Part shown: positions 33,721 to 41,250 of the stretch, in pieces
Layout of the letters: each line of letters opens with the position of its first letter
Numbering within the stretch: the stretch's first letter is position 1
Source: Oscillospiraceae bacterium
Lineage (GTDB): Bacteria > Bacillota > Clostridia > Oscillospirales > Oscillospiraceae
Length of the DNA stretch: 48,445 bases
Direction of reading: 5' to 3'
Assembly (NCBI GenBank): GCA_017398625.1
Contig: JAFQFP010000012.1
Location: 1 to 48,445, forward strand
Made by a program: the position numbers and the translations under genes
The notes under the pieces: generated by a model
What the model was told of the DNA's origin: nothing
Seen by the model: the letters and a program-made list of their open reading frames with translations, nothing else
The model's database searches: none

Positions 33721-34722
33721 ATGGACAACAATGTGCGTCCGGAATCCATGACCCGTATCACCACTCTTGCGCAGGCAAGCGCGTTTATTGAGGAGCAGGT
33801 CGCCCTCGTCCGCCAACAGGTAGGCGATAAGAAGGTGCTGCTGGCTCTGTCCGGCGGTGTAGATTCTTCCGTAGTCGCCGCACTGCTGATCAAGGCCATC
33901 GGCAAGCAGCTTGTCTGCGTTCATGTGAATCACGGTCTGATGCGCAAAGGCGAAAGCGAGCAGGTCATTGAGGTATTTGGCAAGGCGCTGGATGCCAATC
34001 TGGTCTATGTGGATGCCACCGACCGGTTCCTGAACCTGCTGGCAGGTGTCTCCGACCCCGAGCGCAAGCGCAAGATCATCGGCGCTGAGTTTATCAAGGT
34101 GTTTGATGAAGAGGCCGCTAAGCTGGACGGCATTTCTTTCCTTGCACAGGGCACCATCTACCCCGACATTCTGGAGAGCATCAAGGCAAAGGAAAGCGGC
34201 AAGCCCGTCAAGTCCCACCACAATGTGGGCGGTCTGCCCGAGGATATGGCAATGGAGCTGGTGGAGCCGGTGAAGCTGCTGTACAAGGACGAAGTCCGCA
34301 TCGTCGGCGAGGCTCTGGGTCTGCCCCACGGCATGGTCTACCGTCAGCCCTTCCCCGGTCCCGGTCTGGGCGTGCGCTGCTTGGGTGCCATCACCCGTGA
34401 CCGTCTCCATGCCCTGCGGGAAGCCGATGCCATCCTGCGGGAGGAATTTGACAACAGCGGTCTTGCCGGTAAGGTCTGGCAGTACTTCATCGCTGTGCCC
34501 GATCTCAAGAGCGTCGGTGTCAAGGACGGCCTGCGCTACGAGGGCTGGCCCGCCATCATCCGCGCAGTGAACACCACCGATGCCATGACCGCCACCATCG
34601 AGGAGATCCCCTATTCCCTGCTGCACCATATCACTAACCGCATCACCCACGAGGTCGAGGGCATCAACCGCGTCCTGCTGGATCTGACGCCCAAGCCCAT
34701 CGGCACGATTGAGTGGGAATAA
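33721..34722 (+). CDS. guaA: GMP synthase ATP-pyrophosphatase subunit (no glutaminase domain)
   Basis: 333-residue protein equal to the C-terminal two thirds of GuaA, which aminates XMP to GMP. The PP-loop VLLALSGGVDSSVVAALL (about residues 38-55), VHVNHGLMRKGE, AQGTIYPDILES, KSHHNVGGLPE, the dimerisation domain with RQPFPGPGLGVRCLG, and the terminal GTIEWE are all intact. The N-terminal class-I glutamine amidotransferase domain (about 190 residues in usual GuaA) is absent. The gene has its own promoter and GGGAGG site, so it is not a visible truncation. It could use ammonia or a separate glutaminase subunit. The 3' end is a known integration target. Confidence 0.93.
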   Translation: MDNNVRPESMTRITTLAQASAFIEEQVALVRQQVGDKKVLLALSGGVDSSVVAALLIKAIGKQLVCVHVNHGLMRKGESEQVIEVFGKALDANLVYVDATDRFLNLLAGVSDPERKRKIIGAEFIKVFDEEAAKLDGISFLAQGTIYPDILESIKAKESGKPVKSHHNVGGLPEDMAMELVEPVKLLYKDEVRIVGEALGLPHGMVYRQPFPGPGLGVRCLGAITRDRLHALREADAILREEFDNSGLAGKVWQYFIAVPDLKSVGVKDGLRYEGWPAIIRAVNTTDAMTATIEEIPYSLLHHITNRITHEVEGINRVLLDLTPKPIGTIEWE

Positions 34723-34757
34723 CTCTGGGTGGCTGTTAGGTTATTGTAAAAGTTAAG

Positions 34758-34803
34758 AAAACGCCGTAATTTGCAAAAAAACATGCAAATTGCGGCGTTT
34801 TTT
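34758..34803 (+). terminator. Terminator of guaA
   Basis: An 18-bp stem with one G-T pair (arms 34758-34775 and 34784-34801) is followed by a T run. Core-genome composition ends here. Confidence 0.95.
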
Positions 34804-34840
34804 ATTCGCAACTTGCAACAGAAATTTCTACTGCTTCAAA

Positions 34841-34861
34841 TTTGACCAACTTTTGACCAAC
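34841..34861 (+). repeat. Tandem 11-bp-period direct repeats beside guaA
   Basis: TTTGACCAAC occurs twice, at 34841-34850 and 34852-34861, one helical turn apart. GCAACTTGCAAC nearby (34808-34819) is another short direct repeat. Short tandem repeats of this period next to an integration hotspot resemble integrase or excisionase arm-type sites. No integrase gene is in the window, so this is inference. Confidence 0.4.
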
Positions 34862-34891
34862 AGTTTCCCACTTATTTTCTTTTTAATATAC

Positions 34892-34920
34892 TTGCATAAT
34901 TTTGTTTTAAGTGGTAAGAT
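34892..34920 (+). promoter_or_regulatory. Promoter of the 34,987 gene
   Basis: TTGCAT (34892-34897) and TAAGAT (34915-34920) with a 17-base spacer. Confidence 0.55.
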
Positions 34921-34986
34921 TGCGGTAGAAATGCATTTTCTACAGAATTACCCGGCTTATAACTTTACTTACGGAGGTGTTTTACA

Positions 34987-35493
34987 ATGGGCAATATCTA
35001 TCCTTCTATCTCAGAAAAGCTTGCCGAACTCAATATAGATATCTATCATTACGAAGATATTGTTCGTTGTTACATCCTGGCAAGGCTCAACATTCAGCAC
35101 TCAAAGCAACCGGATTTCGAAGACGGAATCCATACGGCAGAATTTGCTACGGAGGTTTCCCGTTATCAGTTCCAGCCGCCTGATGCCTATTATCATAGCC
35201 CCGCTTTTTCTGACCTCTGCCGGGAACTTGTGGCTACAGGAATGGACAGAAAATGCCGTCCAAATTGGACGGCATTTTCTAAATGGTGTTATTATAACTT
35301 TTTCGAAATATATCTAACCGATTCAGCAATAGCGAATTTGTATTATCCAATCAAAACACCTCCTTTAAGTCAAAATCACTGCGAACACTACATAAATCTT
35401 TGCATTTATTATATTTACCTAAAGGAAATTTGTCGACGCCGCCGAATCAACCGTTCATTTTTTTCGTTAATACCTGCAAGTTTGGTAGGCTAG
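34987..35493 (+). CDS. Hypothetical protein, probably 3'-truncated
   Basis: Not recognised. Open for 168 residues behind a promoter and a good GGAGGTG site. Residues 1-88 (MGNIYPSISEKLAELNIDIY and following) look like real protein with a mixed, Tyr-rich composition. At about residue 88 the frame runs into a 14-bp perfect terminator-like hairpin (35248-35280), and the remainder (FSKWCYYNFFEIYLTDS, then a basic end) has the look of chance coding. The likeliest reading is an older gene whose original end was lost when other DNA was joined at the hairpin. Composition is AT-rich like the island to its right. Confidence 0.5.
   Translation: MGNIYPSISEKLAELNIDIYHYEDIVRCYILARLNIQHSKQPDFEDGIHTAEFATEVSRYQFQPPDAYYHSPAFSDLCRELVATGMDRKCRPNWTAFSKWCYYNFFEIYLTDSAIANLYYPIKTPPLSQNHCEHYINLCIYYIYLKEICRRRRINRSFFSLIPASLVG
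35248..35280. terminator. Perfect 14-bp hairpin inside the 34,987 frame
   Basis: AGAAAATGCCGTCC/GGACGGCATTTTCT (arms 35248-35261 and 35267-35280, loop AAATT). It is terminator-like in both directions and could end the minus-strand defence cassette, whose last gene stops 290 bases away, although it lies within an open frame on the plus strand. Confidence 0.6.
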
Positions 35494-35571
35494 CCAGAAA
35501 AAGTGCACCAAGATTCCAACTCCACTTCCATATGTACATAACGTATGGATTCACGCAAATTGTCACACACC

Positions 35572-36297
35572 CTACACGTTAGGTGAAGTCTCACGTGTAT
35601 ATATTACATCGCCCATAAAAATCGGTTTGCCATCAGAGGCAAGGCAATGCCAAAATTTTCCAACCATTTTATTTGGTTTCTGATTCGGCATCAGCCCACT
35701 TCTATCAATAGTCATTTGTTCATAACCCCGCCTGGACTCTGGATAGCCTTGCCGCTGCAATTCCGCAGTGTATTCAACCATGTAAAAAATCCTTATTGCC
35801 CCCCGATCATCCCAATCAGCAAGTAATGAATACCATATAAATTTTTCTCCAATAGACGATCTGACCTCAATTGTTTTGCACGTTTGCTTAAAGATAACTG
35901 GAGACGGAATCTTTGTGTCCTTCAACTCTGTCCATCCATTGCTATCGAGACGTTTTGAATATGTAGTTGTGTCGCTCCATTCTCCATCAATGTCATACTG
36001 TGGGTACTTCTTCTTCCATCCTTTTTCGTTAACATATTTTAAAACAAAAAAGTAGATGCCAGCTGTTATAGAAGTGGGTGCCAAAAAATCAAAGAATAAG
36101 GTCAGAAAATATCCAACAAATTGCTCCTCCAGCTTAAGAAAACCAGCAATATGAGACACCACTAAGTTTTTGCACTCCAGATAAAATGCGTTGGAATTTA
36201 GGAAATAACCAATTGCGATTAATACCACCCAAATACCTAAGCAGAGCTTAAACGCGGTCCCTTTCCACTTGTTATAGTAATCCGCCAACTCTCTCAT
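35572..36297 (-). CDS. Two-TM, beta-rich membrane protein (Cap15/S-2TMbeta-like effector candidate)
   Basis: 241 residues. Two N-terminal transmembrane helices (about 17-36, FKLCLGIWVVLIAIGYFLN, and 60-87, including FLTLFFDFLAPTSITAGIYF) precede a cytosolic region of alternating beta strands (about 98-241): IDGEWSDTTTY, PVIFKQTCKTIEVRSSIG, IRIFYMVEYTAELQ, a YEQMTIDR strand and KPIFMGDVIYTRE. Two TM helices plus a small beta barrel is the plan of Cap15, a CBASS effector that senses cyclic nucleotides and disrupts the membrane. No CD-NTase is present. GGGAGG ten bases before the start; overlaps the SDR gene by 26 bases. The similarity is inferred from architecture only. Confidence 0.6.
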   Translation of the reverse strand: MRELADYYNKWKGTAFKLCLGIWVVLIAIGYFLNSNAFYLECKNLVVSHIAGFLKLEEQFVGYFLTLFFDFLAPTSITAGIYFFVLKYVNEKGWKKKYPQYDIDGEWSDTTTYSKRLDSNGWTELKDTKIPSPVIFKQTCKTIEVRSSIGEKFIWYSLLADWDDRGAIRIFYMVEYTAELQRQGYPESRRGYEQMTIDRSGLMPNQKPNKMVGKFWHCLASDGKPIFMGDVIYTRETSPNV

Positions 36298-37030
36298 CTT
36301 GATTTGCCTCCCATATTATATTTCGCTCATAGTACCCTTTGTGGTAAAATGAATCGCTATACTTGAATAAGCTTATCACATTTCCATTAACCAAAGGAGA
36401 GAGATTTTCTATTGTCTGCTCAACAGTTTCTGACAACTCGCTTAATGTAGGATAGTTTTTATGAAATGCTTCTGGCTTTGTTTCAAGGACATTATTGGTC
36501 TTAATAGATGGCAACGCAAAGGCATTCGCTGTTATGTTGTATTTTGATTGTTCGTTTGCAACACATTTAATTAAACATTCAACCGCAGCTTTGGACGATG
36601 TAAACGCAGCCATATCCGGGTAATTATATCTTACCGAATTGCAGCTAAAAGCAATGATTCTTCCGCCACCAACCGCCTGCATGATAGGAACTACGGCCTT
36701 AACAACGCCAAAAAGGGTAACATAGTGGCTTTGTATTTGCGAAACAACTTCGTCAAAGCTTGTATTTGTTACAGATTTATGCGCCCAAAAATCTCCCACA
36801 CTGTGTATCAGGGTAAATGGTGTGGAAAAGCACTTCCTAATGTATTCTCTCAGACGAAGAAGATCACATTCTTTTGTCAGGTCTACTCCATCTATCCACT
36901 TGACCGTAGAGTCAGCGACAGATTTTGCAGAACGCGATACAAGCAGTACTTCGTGGTTTTTAGCCAAAAGAAACTGAGCCAGAGCTCTGCCAATTTCCGA
37001 ATTTGCTCCTGTTATAACATAATTACTCAT
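36272..37030 (-). CDS. SDR-family NAD(P)-binding protein with Tyr-to-Phe active site
   Basis: 252-residue short-chain dehydrogenase/reductase fold. The N-terminal dinucleotide motif TGANSEIG lies at residues 7-14, followed by VSRSAK and DGVDLT, LIHSVGDFW at the usual NNAG position, and IIAFSCNSVRYNYPDMAAFT then SSKAAVECL. In the catalytic YxxxK the Tyr is Phe (Phe143, Lys147), so normal hydride-transfer chemistry is unlikely. The Rossmann part appears complete, so it may bind NAD(P)(H) without turnover. AAGGAGG precedes the start; it follows the helicase by 122 bases and overlaps the two-TM gene. Its place in a SIR2-containing cassette suggests a nucleotide-sensing role (inference). Confidence 0.8.
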   Translation of the reverse strand: MSNYVITGANSEIGRALAQFLLAKNHEVLLVSRSAKSVADSTVKWIDGVDLTKECDLLRLREYIRKCFSTPFTLIHSVGDFWAHKSVTNTSFDEVVSQIQSHYVTLFGVVKAVVPIMQAVGGGRIIAFSCNSVRYNYPDMAAFTSSKAAVECLIKCVANEQSKYNITANAFALPSIKTNNVLETKPEAFHKNYPTLSELSETVEQTIENLSPLVNGNVISLFKYSDSFYHKGYYERNIIWEANQDERVGGLL

Positions 37031-37152
37031 TTTGATACCTCCTTAATCTTTTGTTTGATACACAAGCATCGCGGTTTGTTTGCTCTTGTATGCTTATCAC
37101 GCATTCATTTGAAATGAAACCAAGCAATTCTCCTTTCTACACCCATGAGAAG

Positions 37153-39627
37153 TTATTGCCCAACAGGGTTCGTTGCATACGCTTTAAAGAACAACTCCGG
37201 TGTGAACTGATAATATGCCAACATCTGCGACAGCTCCTTAACATTTTTAAATGTACCATTGGAAGCGACAGCAGTACAGAAGTCCCGTACTTTCTGTTTA
37301 AGCAATGCCAGCCTTTCGGCATCAATAACTCTAAAATCTTCTGCAGGCGAGGCATGGAAATCAAAACAACAAGATGGGTGTACTATCACAGGAATACACC
37401 GACAATCGGGCGGATAGTTTTTTCGAAACCAGCTAACCGATGACAACAGCTGCCCGCAGTATTCTTTGCTAATCTTCTCGGCTGTTGCCTCATTTTTACA
37501 TTCAATTACGGCGTACTGCATCCCTTCCATATGCCACAACACATCCGGACCAACACCGTATTCATCATCTGGCTGTGTAGCCTCCATGCCCAATAACACT
37601 GCCAGCTTTTTCATTGCCGCCTCGAATCGCTTATATGAGGAAGGCGCAAATACAAGAGCGTCAATTGCTGCATTTAAATCAATGAGGTACTCATTTACGT
37701 CCTTTTCACTGTACTTTTCAATAATTTGCTGTGCCTGCGGCTTTATCTTGTTCAATTCGCTCCTACGTTTAGCCCCAGCGATGGGTTTTATAATATAGTG
37801 GTTATATGTTTGCGCGGCAGCTAAAACACGTTGCGCCTCCGTCGGGTCAATAAAATAGCTGTATTTCGCTTGCTCAAGCATAATATACCCTTTCAAGATA
37901 CCTTCCTGTGTTTGATTCGCAAGCGTTCTCAGTGTATTCCTTGCACTTTCTGCTTGTCCGCGCAGCGCAGCCTGGTTAAATGCGATTCTACAGACCAGAG
38001 CAAACGCATCAACCCTAAGTTCTCTGTCATATGCAAGGTTGCTTAATGCGCCACGGCTTAATTGCGTCCAGCCGGTATCCTGGGTCACGCAGTAATCTAA
38101 AACACCAAAAATTTCTTCAAGGCTCTTGCCCATCAGGTCTTGCGCAAGATAGCTAGATACTTCATTTTGCTTTTTTGTGGCCGGGCTGAAATTGGAGCAC
38201 GCATTTTGGGAAAATAGAACCTGTACCAGAGCAGAACCCATAATGATTACACCGCAATAATCATTTGTTGAGCGTACGCCTCGCCCCATGCCCTGCTCAA
38301 TCTTTTGTATTTTTTCCTTCTGCCCGCTGATGGTTCCTTGCAAGCAGTGTTCTTTTATTTTGTCGTAAGCTGTTCGCGCATCTGGCAAACCATCCAAAAC
38401 GATTATTCTGCAAGCATCATCGGGTAGATCTATACCGTCATATTTGTTTACCAGCACATACAGCCCTGACTTTTGTGATCGCATTTTATCAATGCCCTCT
38501 TTAATATTAATGGCAGTGTAGATATCATTCGTTACATCTTGCCAAAAACGCGCCCGAAAGTTGGATGGGACAATCACAACAACATTATAGTCCTTAGCGT
38601 ATTCATATAGCTTGTACTTTATTTCCAAATCGCTGATGCCAGGTGTATACGCTTGCGGACAGAGAATCATTCTGTCTCCGATATCTGCAGCAAGCTTAGG
38701 TGTTATTACCGTTGTCTTAGGATCAACATCAAAAACAGACACCAGCTGGCTGTCATCACACAGCGTTGCGCTCATAAATACGCGGCGCTTAGCATTGGCA
38801 AACGCAGAGATTTTATGTATTGGAACAGCATATGGTTCTATTTCAATTGACTTATAGGAGAAAACGCAGTTGCAATACTGCAGAATATCCGAAATTAGAG
38901 GATAGTTAAACATAATCTTTTTGTCTTCTTTATGCTGGTGTATGATCTGGAGCAAGTCACTTTTTGTTTCTGCAATTCGCCAAAAAGGGACTGCCATACA
39001 TACACTTGCAGCATCTCCTTCGCAAATATCTAAGTATCCCTTTTCGTTTTGATTGCGAAGGTCATCTTTATACAGGTTGAATATCTCGTTCCCCAATTCG
39101 CTATCCATGTCAATCTTCATAGAAAACTGAGACTTTACGTCATCAACACAAGCGTGAACATCATCGATCAGAATGTAATCCAATGCTACATTGCCAGTAT
39201 TGCGCATCCCAAAAACAGACTTTCCATTAAAGAGTTTCTGAATATTGATGACCAGAATCGCCTCGCCACGAATAAACGACAGATCTTTTTCTGAGGTCGC
39301 AACAGATATTCCAAGGTCATTTGCTTCTGCAATCACCTGATCTACCAAATAATTATCCGGAACAACATATGCCGCCATCCCTCCATTTTCTGCCATGCAG
39401 CTTTTCAGGATAAGCAATGCAACTGTCGTCTTTCCGCTACCGGTATTCATCTTGATTATAGTATCCTTGCTGCTGCGGTTCTCGAACCACTGCTCCAGAA
39501 CTTCTGCCTGCACACTACGCAAATATGCGTATTTTGCACTTTTAGCAGGCAACGTCATAAATATGTCCACAGGATTAATTATTGCCGCTCCATTGATTCT
39601 TGCACTAAGCTTCCCAAAATCTATCAT
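37153..39627 (-). CDS. SF2 helicase with C-terminal PD-(D/E)XK-like nuclease domain
   Basis: 824 residues. Helicase core: Walker A KMNTGSGKTT (about 59-68), box II DDVH (155-158) in place of DEAH, SATL (286-289), GIDLPDDACR (398-407, XPD/DinG-like) and motif VI EQGMGRGVRS (444-453). A helical region follows (about 500-670). Near the end GPDVLW (Asp695), then AVIECKNE (Glu709, Lys711) has the D...ExK spacing of restriction-endonuclease-like nucleases, with a following conserved YCGQLLSSVSWF helix. ATG 39627 is preferred to a GTG 11 codons upstream. No methylase is present. Probably the nucleic-acid-sensing or cutting part of a defence cassette (inference). Confidence 0.8.
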   Translation of the reverse strand: MIDFGKLSARINGAAIINPVDIFMTLPAKSAKYAYLRSVQAEVLEQWFENRSSKDTIIKMNTGSGKTTVALLILKSCMAENGGMAAYVVPDNYLVDQVIAEANDLGISVATSEKDLSFIRGEAILVINIQKLFNGKSVFGMRNTGNVALDYILIDDVHACVDDVKSQFSMKIDMDSELGNEIFNLYKDDLRNQNEKGYLDICEGDAASVCMAVPFWRIAETKSDLLQIIHQHKEDKKIMFNYPLISDILQYCNCVFSYKSIEIEPYAVPIHKISAFANAKRRVFMSATLCDDSQLVSVFDVDPKTTVITPKLAADIGDRMILCPQAYTPGISDLEIKYKLYEYAKDYNVVVIVPSNFRARFWQDVTNDIYTAINIKEGIDKMRSQKSGLYVLVNKYDGIDLPDDACRIIVLDGLPDARTAYDKIKEHCLQGTISGQKEKIQKIEQGMGRGVRSTNDYCGVIIMGSALVQVLFSQNACSNFSPATKKQNEVSSYLAQDLMGKSLEEIFGVLDYCVTQDTGWTQLSRGALSNLAYDRELRVDAFALVCRIAFNQAALRGQAESARNTLRTLANQTQEGILKGYIMLEQAKYSYFIDPTEAQRVLAAAQTYNHYIIKPIAGAKRRSELNKIKPQAQQIIEKYSEKDVNEYLIDLNAAIDALVFAPSSYKRFEAAMKKLAVLLGMEATQPDDEYGVGPDVLWHMEGMQYAVIECKNEATAEKISKEYCGQLLSSVSWFRKNYPPDCRCIPVIVHPSCCFDFHASPAEDFRVIDAERLALLKQKVRDFCTAVASNGTFKNVKELSQMLAYYQFTPELFFKAYATNPVGQ

Positions 39628-39681
39628 TAAACCAGTTTCCTTTCTTTTTATTTTGTGCACATTCTAATTTTTCGTGCGAAA

Positions 39682-40017
39682 CTACTTTACAATGATTCGC
39701 TCTCCGCATTTACAAGGAGCATTAAGGCACAGCACAGCTGCGAGCGGATCAATGTTATATTCCGTCGCGATAATATGCGCGTCCACCATAACAGCAAGAA
39801 ACCATGCATCCTCATTTTCTTTTTCGGGAATCTTTTTTCTCCTGTTGCTATCACATTCCTCGAACAGCCGCTTTATCCTCTTTCTGTCCGCAGCATTAAG
39901 ACTATTAAACTGTTGTAATGCTGTACTGAACGGACACAGGCTTTTCGAAAATGCATTCGCTATAGCAAACCACTTTTCTGCATTGGCCTTACTCAGAAAA
40001 ACAATTCTATTTTTCAT
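39682..40017 (-). CDS. Hypothetical 111-residue protein of the defence cassette
   Basis: Not recognised. Starts MKNRIVFLSKANAEKWFAIA, is mostly helical with a charged middle (FEECDSNRRKKIPEKENED), and ends with a small cysteine knuckle (NAPCKCGERIIVK). ATG 40017 overlaps the end of the SIR2-like gene by 11 bases and has TGGAGGG upstream, so it is translationally coupled to it. The helicase starts 54 bases further on. Small proteins in such positions can be adaptors or inhibitors of the toxic component, but nothing in the sequence decides this. Confidence 0.75.
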   Translation of the reverse strand: MKNRIVFLSKANAEKWFAIANAFSKSLCPFSTALQQFNSLNAADRKRIKRLFEECDSNRRKKIPEKENEDAWFLAVMVDAHIIATEYNIDPLAAVLCLNAPCKCGERIIVK

Positions 40018-41140
40018 ACATGTCCCTCCAGAATTCCTTTGCAGACCGGAATTCAATCTTGTTCTCTTGGCATAATCTTGGAAGCAGCTCCTTCACCCTG
40101 TCACATTGATCTGCTGAAAAAAAGTAATAAACACAATGCGTGATTGGGGTAGTATTAATGGCTTCAAAAATATGAAAGTCATTCCATGGTGAGAGTCCCA
40201 GGATTTCCAATTCCCCCGTTATGGCACGCAGTTCATCAAAGTGATAGTTTTCTGAAAAGCGCAGTTCCGGATGCGAAGCTTTCAATTGAATTGCGTATCC
40301 CGTATTTGCCAGCAGTATATTTTCTTCACTCGTCCAGGCGTCAATTTGTGCCCTTATTGCAGGATTTGTAGAATATGCTACCGCCATTTTCTCAATGGTT
40401 GCGTTTGCTTGCGGACTCTGGTTAACTTGGAATTCCTTGTAAGCTCCGCAATGTGTGGTTAATGCATTAGAATACAAATACCAATAGTTTTCATCAATTG
40501 GGTTTGTTCGCACCGGGCAGTCCGGCAGTTGGTTTCTGAATGAATTCTCATCGTACACATCAGCCAGTTTATCAAATTGGCCATGAATATGCAGAACATC
40601 AGAACTCACAACGGAATCTATATTTGAATCGTAGTTCGTTGTGAATATAGAGTCAAAACTATTCAGGTATGAAGTGAATCTAGCCGGGTATTGCGTGTAA
40701 AGCGTATTGATTTTTCCTTCATTATAGATAGCAAGGAGATATGCAATACGCATTGCTTCCCGGGAATAGAATTGATCTGGATTCCCCATGTTATATTTGT
40801 GGCATACAAGATCATGGATCAGATAGTAATCCTCAAAACCTATATCAGTAATCCGCAGCGTATTTATTCTGCTGCCGTATTGTTCCTTGAACGCTTTTAA
40901 GGAGTCTCGTTCCGCAGCACAATTTGCTATGGTATCATAGTGGCCCTGGATAATTTCACGAGCCTGCAAATACAGCTGTCCTATGTAAATTTTTAAAAGA
41001 TATGGTTCATTAACAATAATGTGCGCCGGAAAATCATCTCGGTCGCAGTTTTTTAATATTCGCAGCACAATCTGCTGTGTGGTGTTACTTTTATCATCAA
41101 ATTGAATGTTAATGCCGTTGCCTACAAGTAACTGTTTCAC
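40007..41140 (-). CDS. SIR2/AbiH-like protein, candidate NAD-consuming effector
   Basis: 377 residues. The N terminus QLLVGNGINIQF (Gly-Asn-Gly at 7-9) corresponds to the nucleotide-binding loop of SIR2-like and AbiH-like proteins. IFTTNYDSNIDSV (165-177) is the typical TTNYD block, and VLHIHGQFD (182-190) holds the His-Gly expected at the catalytic site. A mixed C-terminal region ends with FSADQCDRVKELLPRLC. SIR2 domains in defence systems (ThsA, DSR and others) hydrolyse NAD+ on infection. Family limits with AbiH and DUF4917 are blurred. GTG start at 41140 with AGGAGAG upstream; first gene of the five-gene cassette. Confidence 0.75.
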   Translation of the reverse strand: MKQLLVGNGINIQFDDKSNTTQQIVLRILKNCDRDDFPAHIIVNEPYLLKIYIGQLYLQAREIIQGHYDTIANCAAERDSLKAFKEQYGSRINTLRITDIGFEDYYLIHDLVCHKYNMGNPDQFYSREAMRIAYLLAIYNEGKINTLYTQYPARFTSYLNSFDSIFTTNYDSNIDSVVSSDVLHIHGQFDKLADVYDENSFRNQLPDCPVRTNPIDENYWYLYSNALTTHCGAYKEFQVNQSPQANATIEKMAVAYSTNPAIRAQIDAWTSEENILLANTGYAIQLKASHPELRFSENYHFDELRAITGELEILGLSPWNDFHIFEAINTTPITHCVYYFFSADQCDRVKELLPRLCQENKIEFRSAKEFWRDMYEK

Positions 41141-41179
41141 TCTATGATCTCTCCTGTATCTTGCATATTATTTAGCTGC

Positions 41180-41192
41180 GTATACTTTATAC
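41180..41192. promoter_or_regulatory. Palindrome upstream of the SIR2-like gene
   Basis: GTATA-CTT-TATAC (5-3-5) lies 40 bases before the GTG start, within the likely promoter region of the defence cassette. On the minus strand TATAAAG or TATACG could serve as a -10; no clear -35 at 17 bases is seen. It could be an operator. Confidence 0.35.
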
Positions 41193-41218
41193 TTCCTTGT
41201 GTGGAAATATTTGTACAA

Positions 41219-41250
41219 AAGCACCCGGTTTTAAACACCGAGTGCTTTTT
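41219..41250. terminator. Terminator-like hairpin upstream of the defence cassette
   Basis: The stem AGCACCCGGT/ACCGAGTGCT (one mismatch, arms 41220-41229 and 41237-41246) has T on the right and A on the left. It insulates the cassette from the Rhs region to its right, whose transcription runs the same way. Confidence 0.7.

Noticed and set aside
40007-41140. Assignment as a plain AbiH (PF14253) abortive-infection protein
   Set aside because: The GNG loop and HIHG are compatible, but the TTNYD block is more SIR2-like; I left the call as SIR2/AbiH-like because the sequence alone does not decide.
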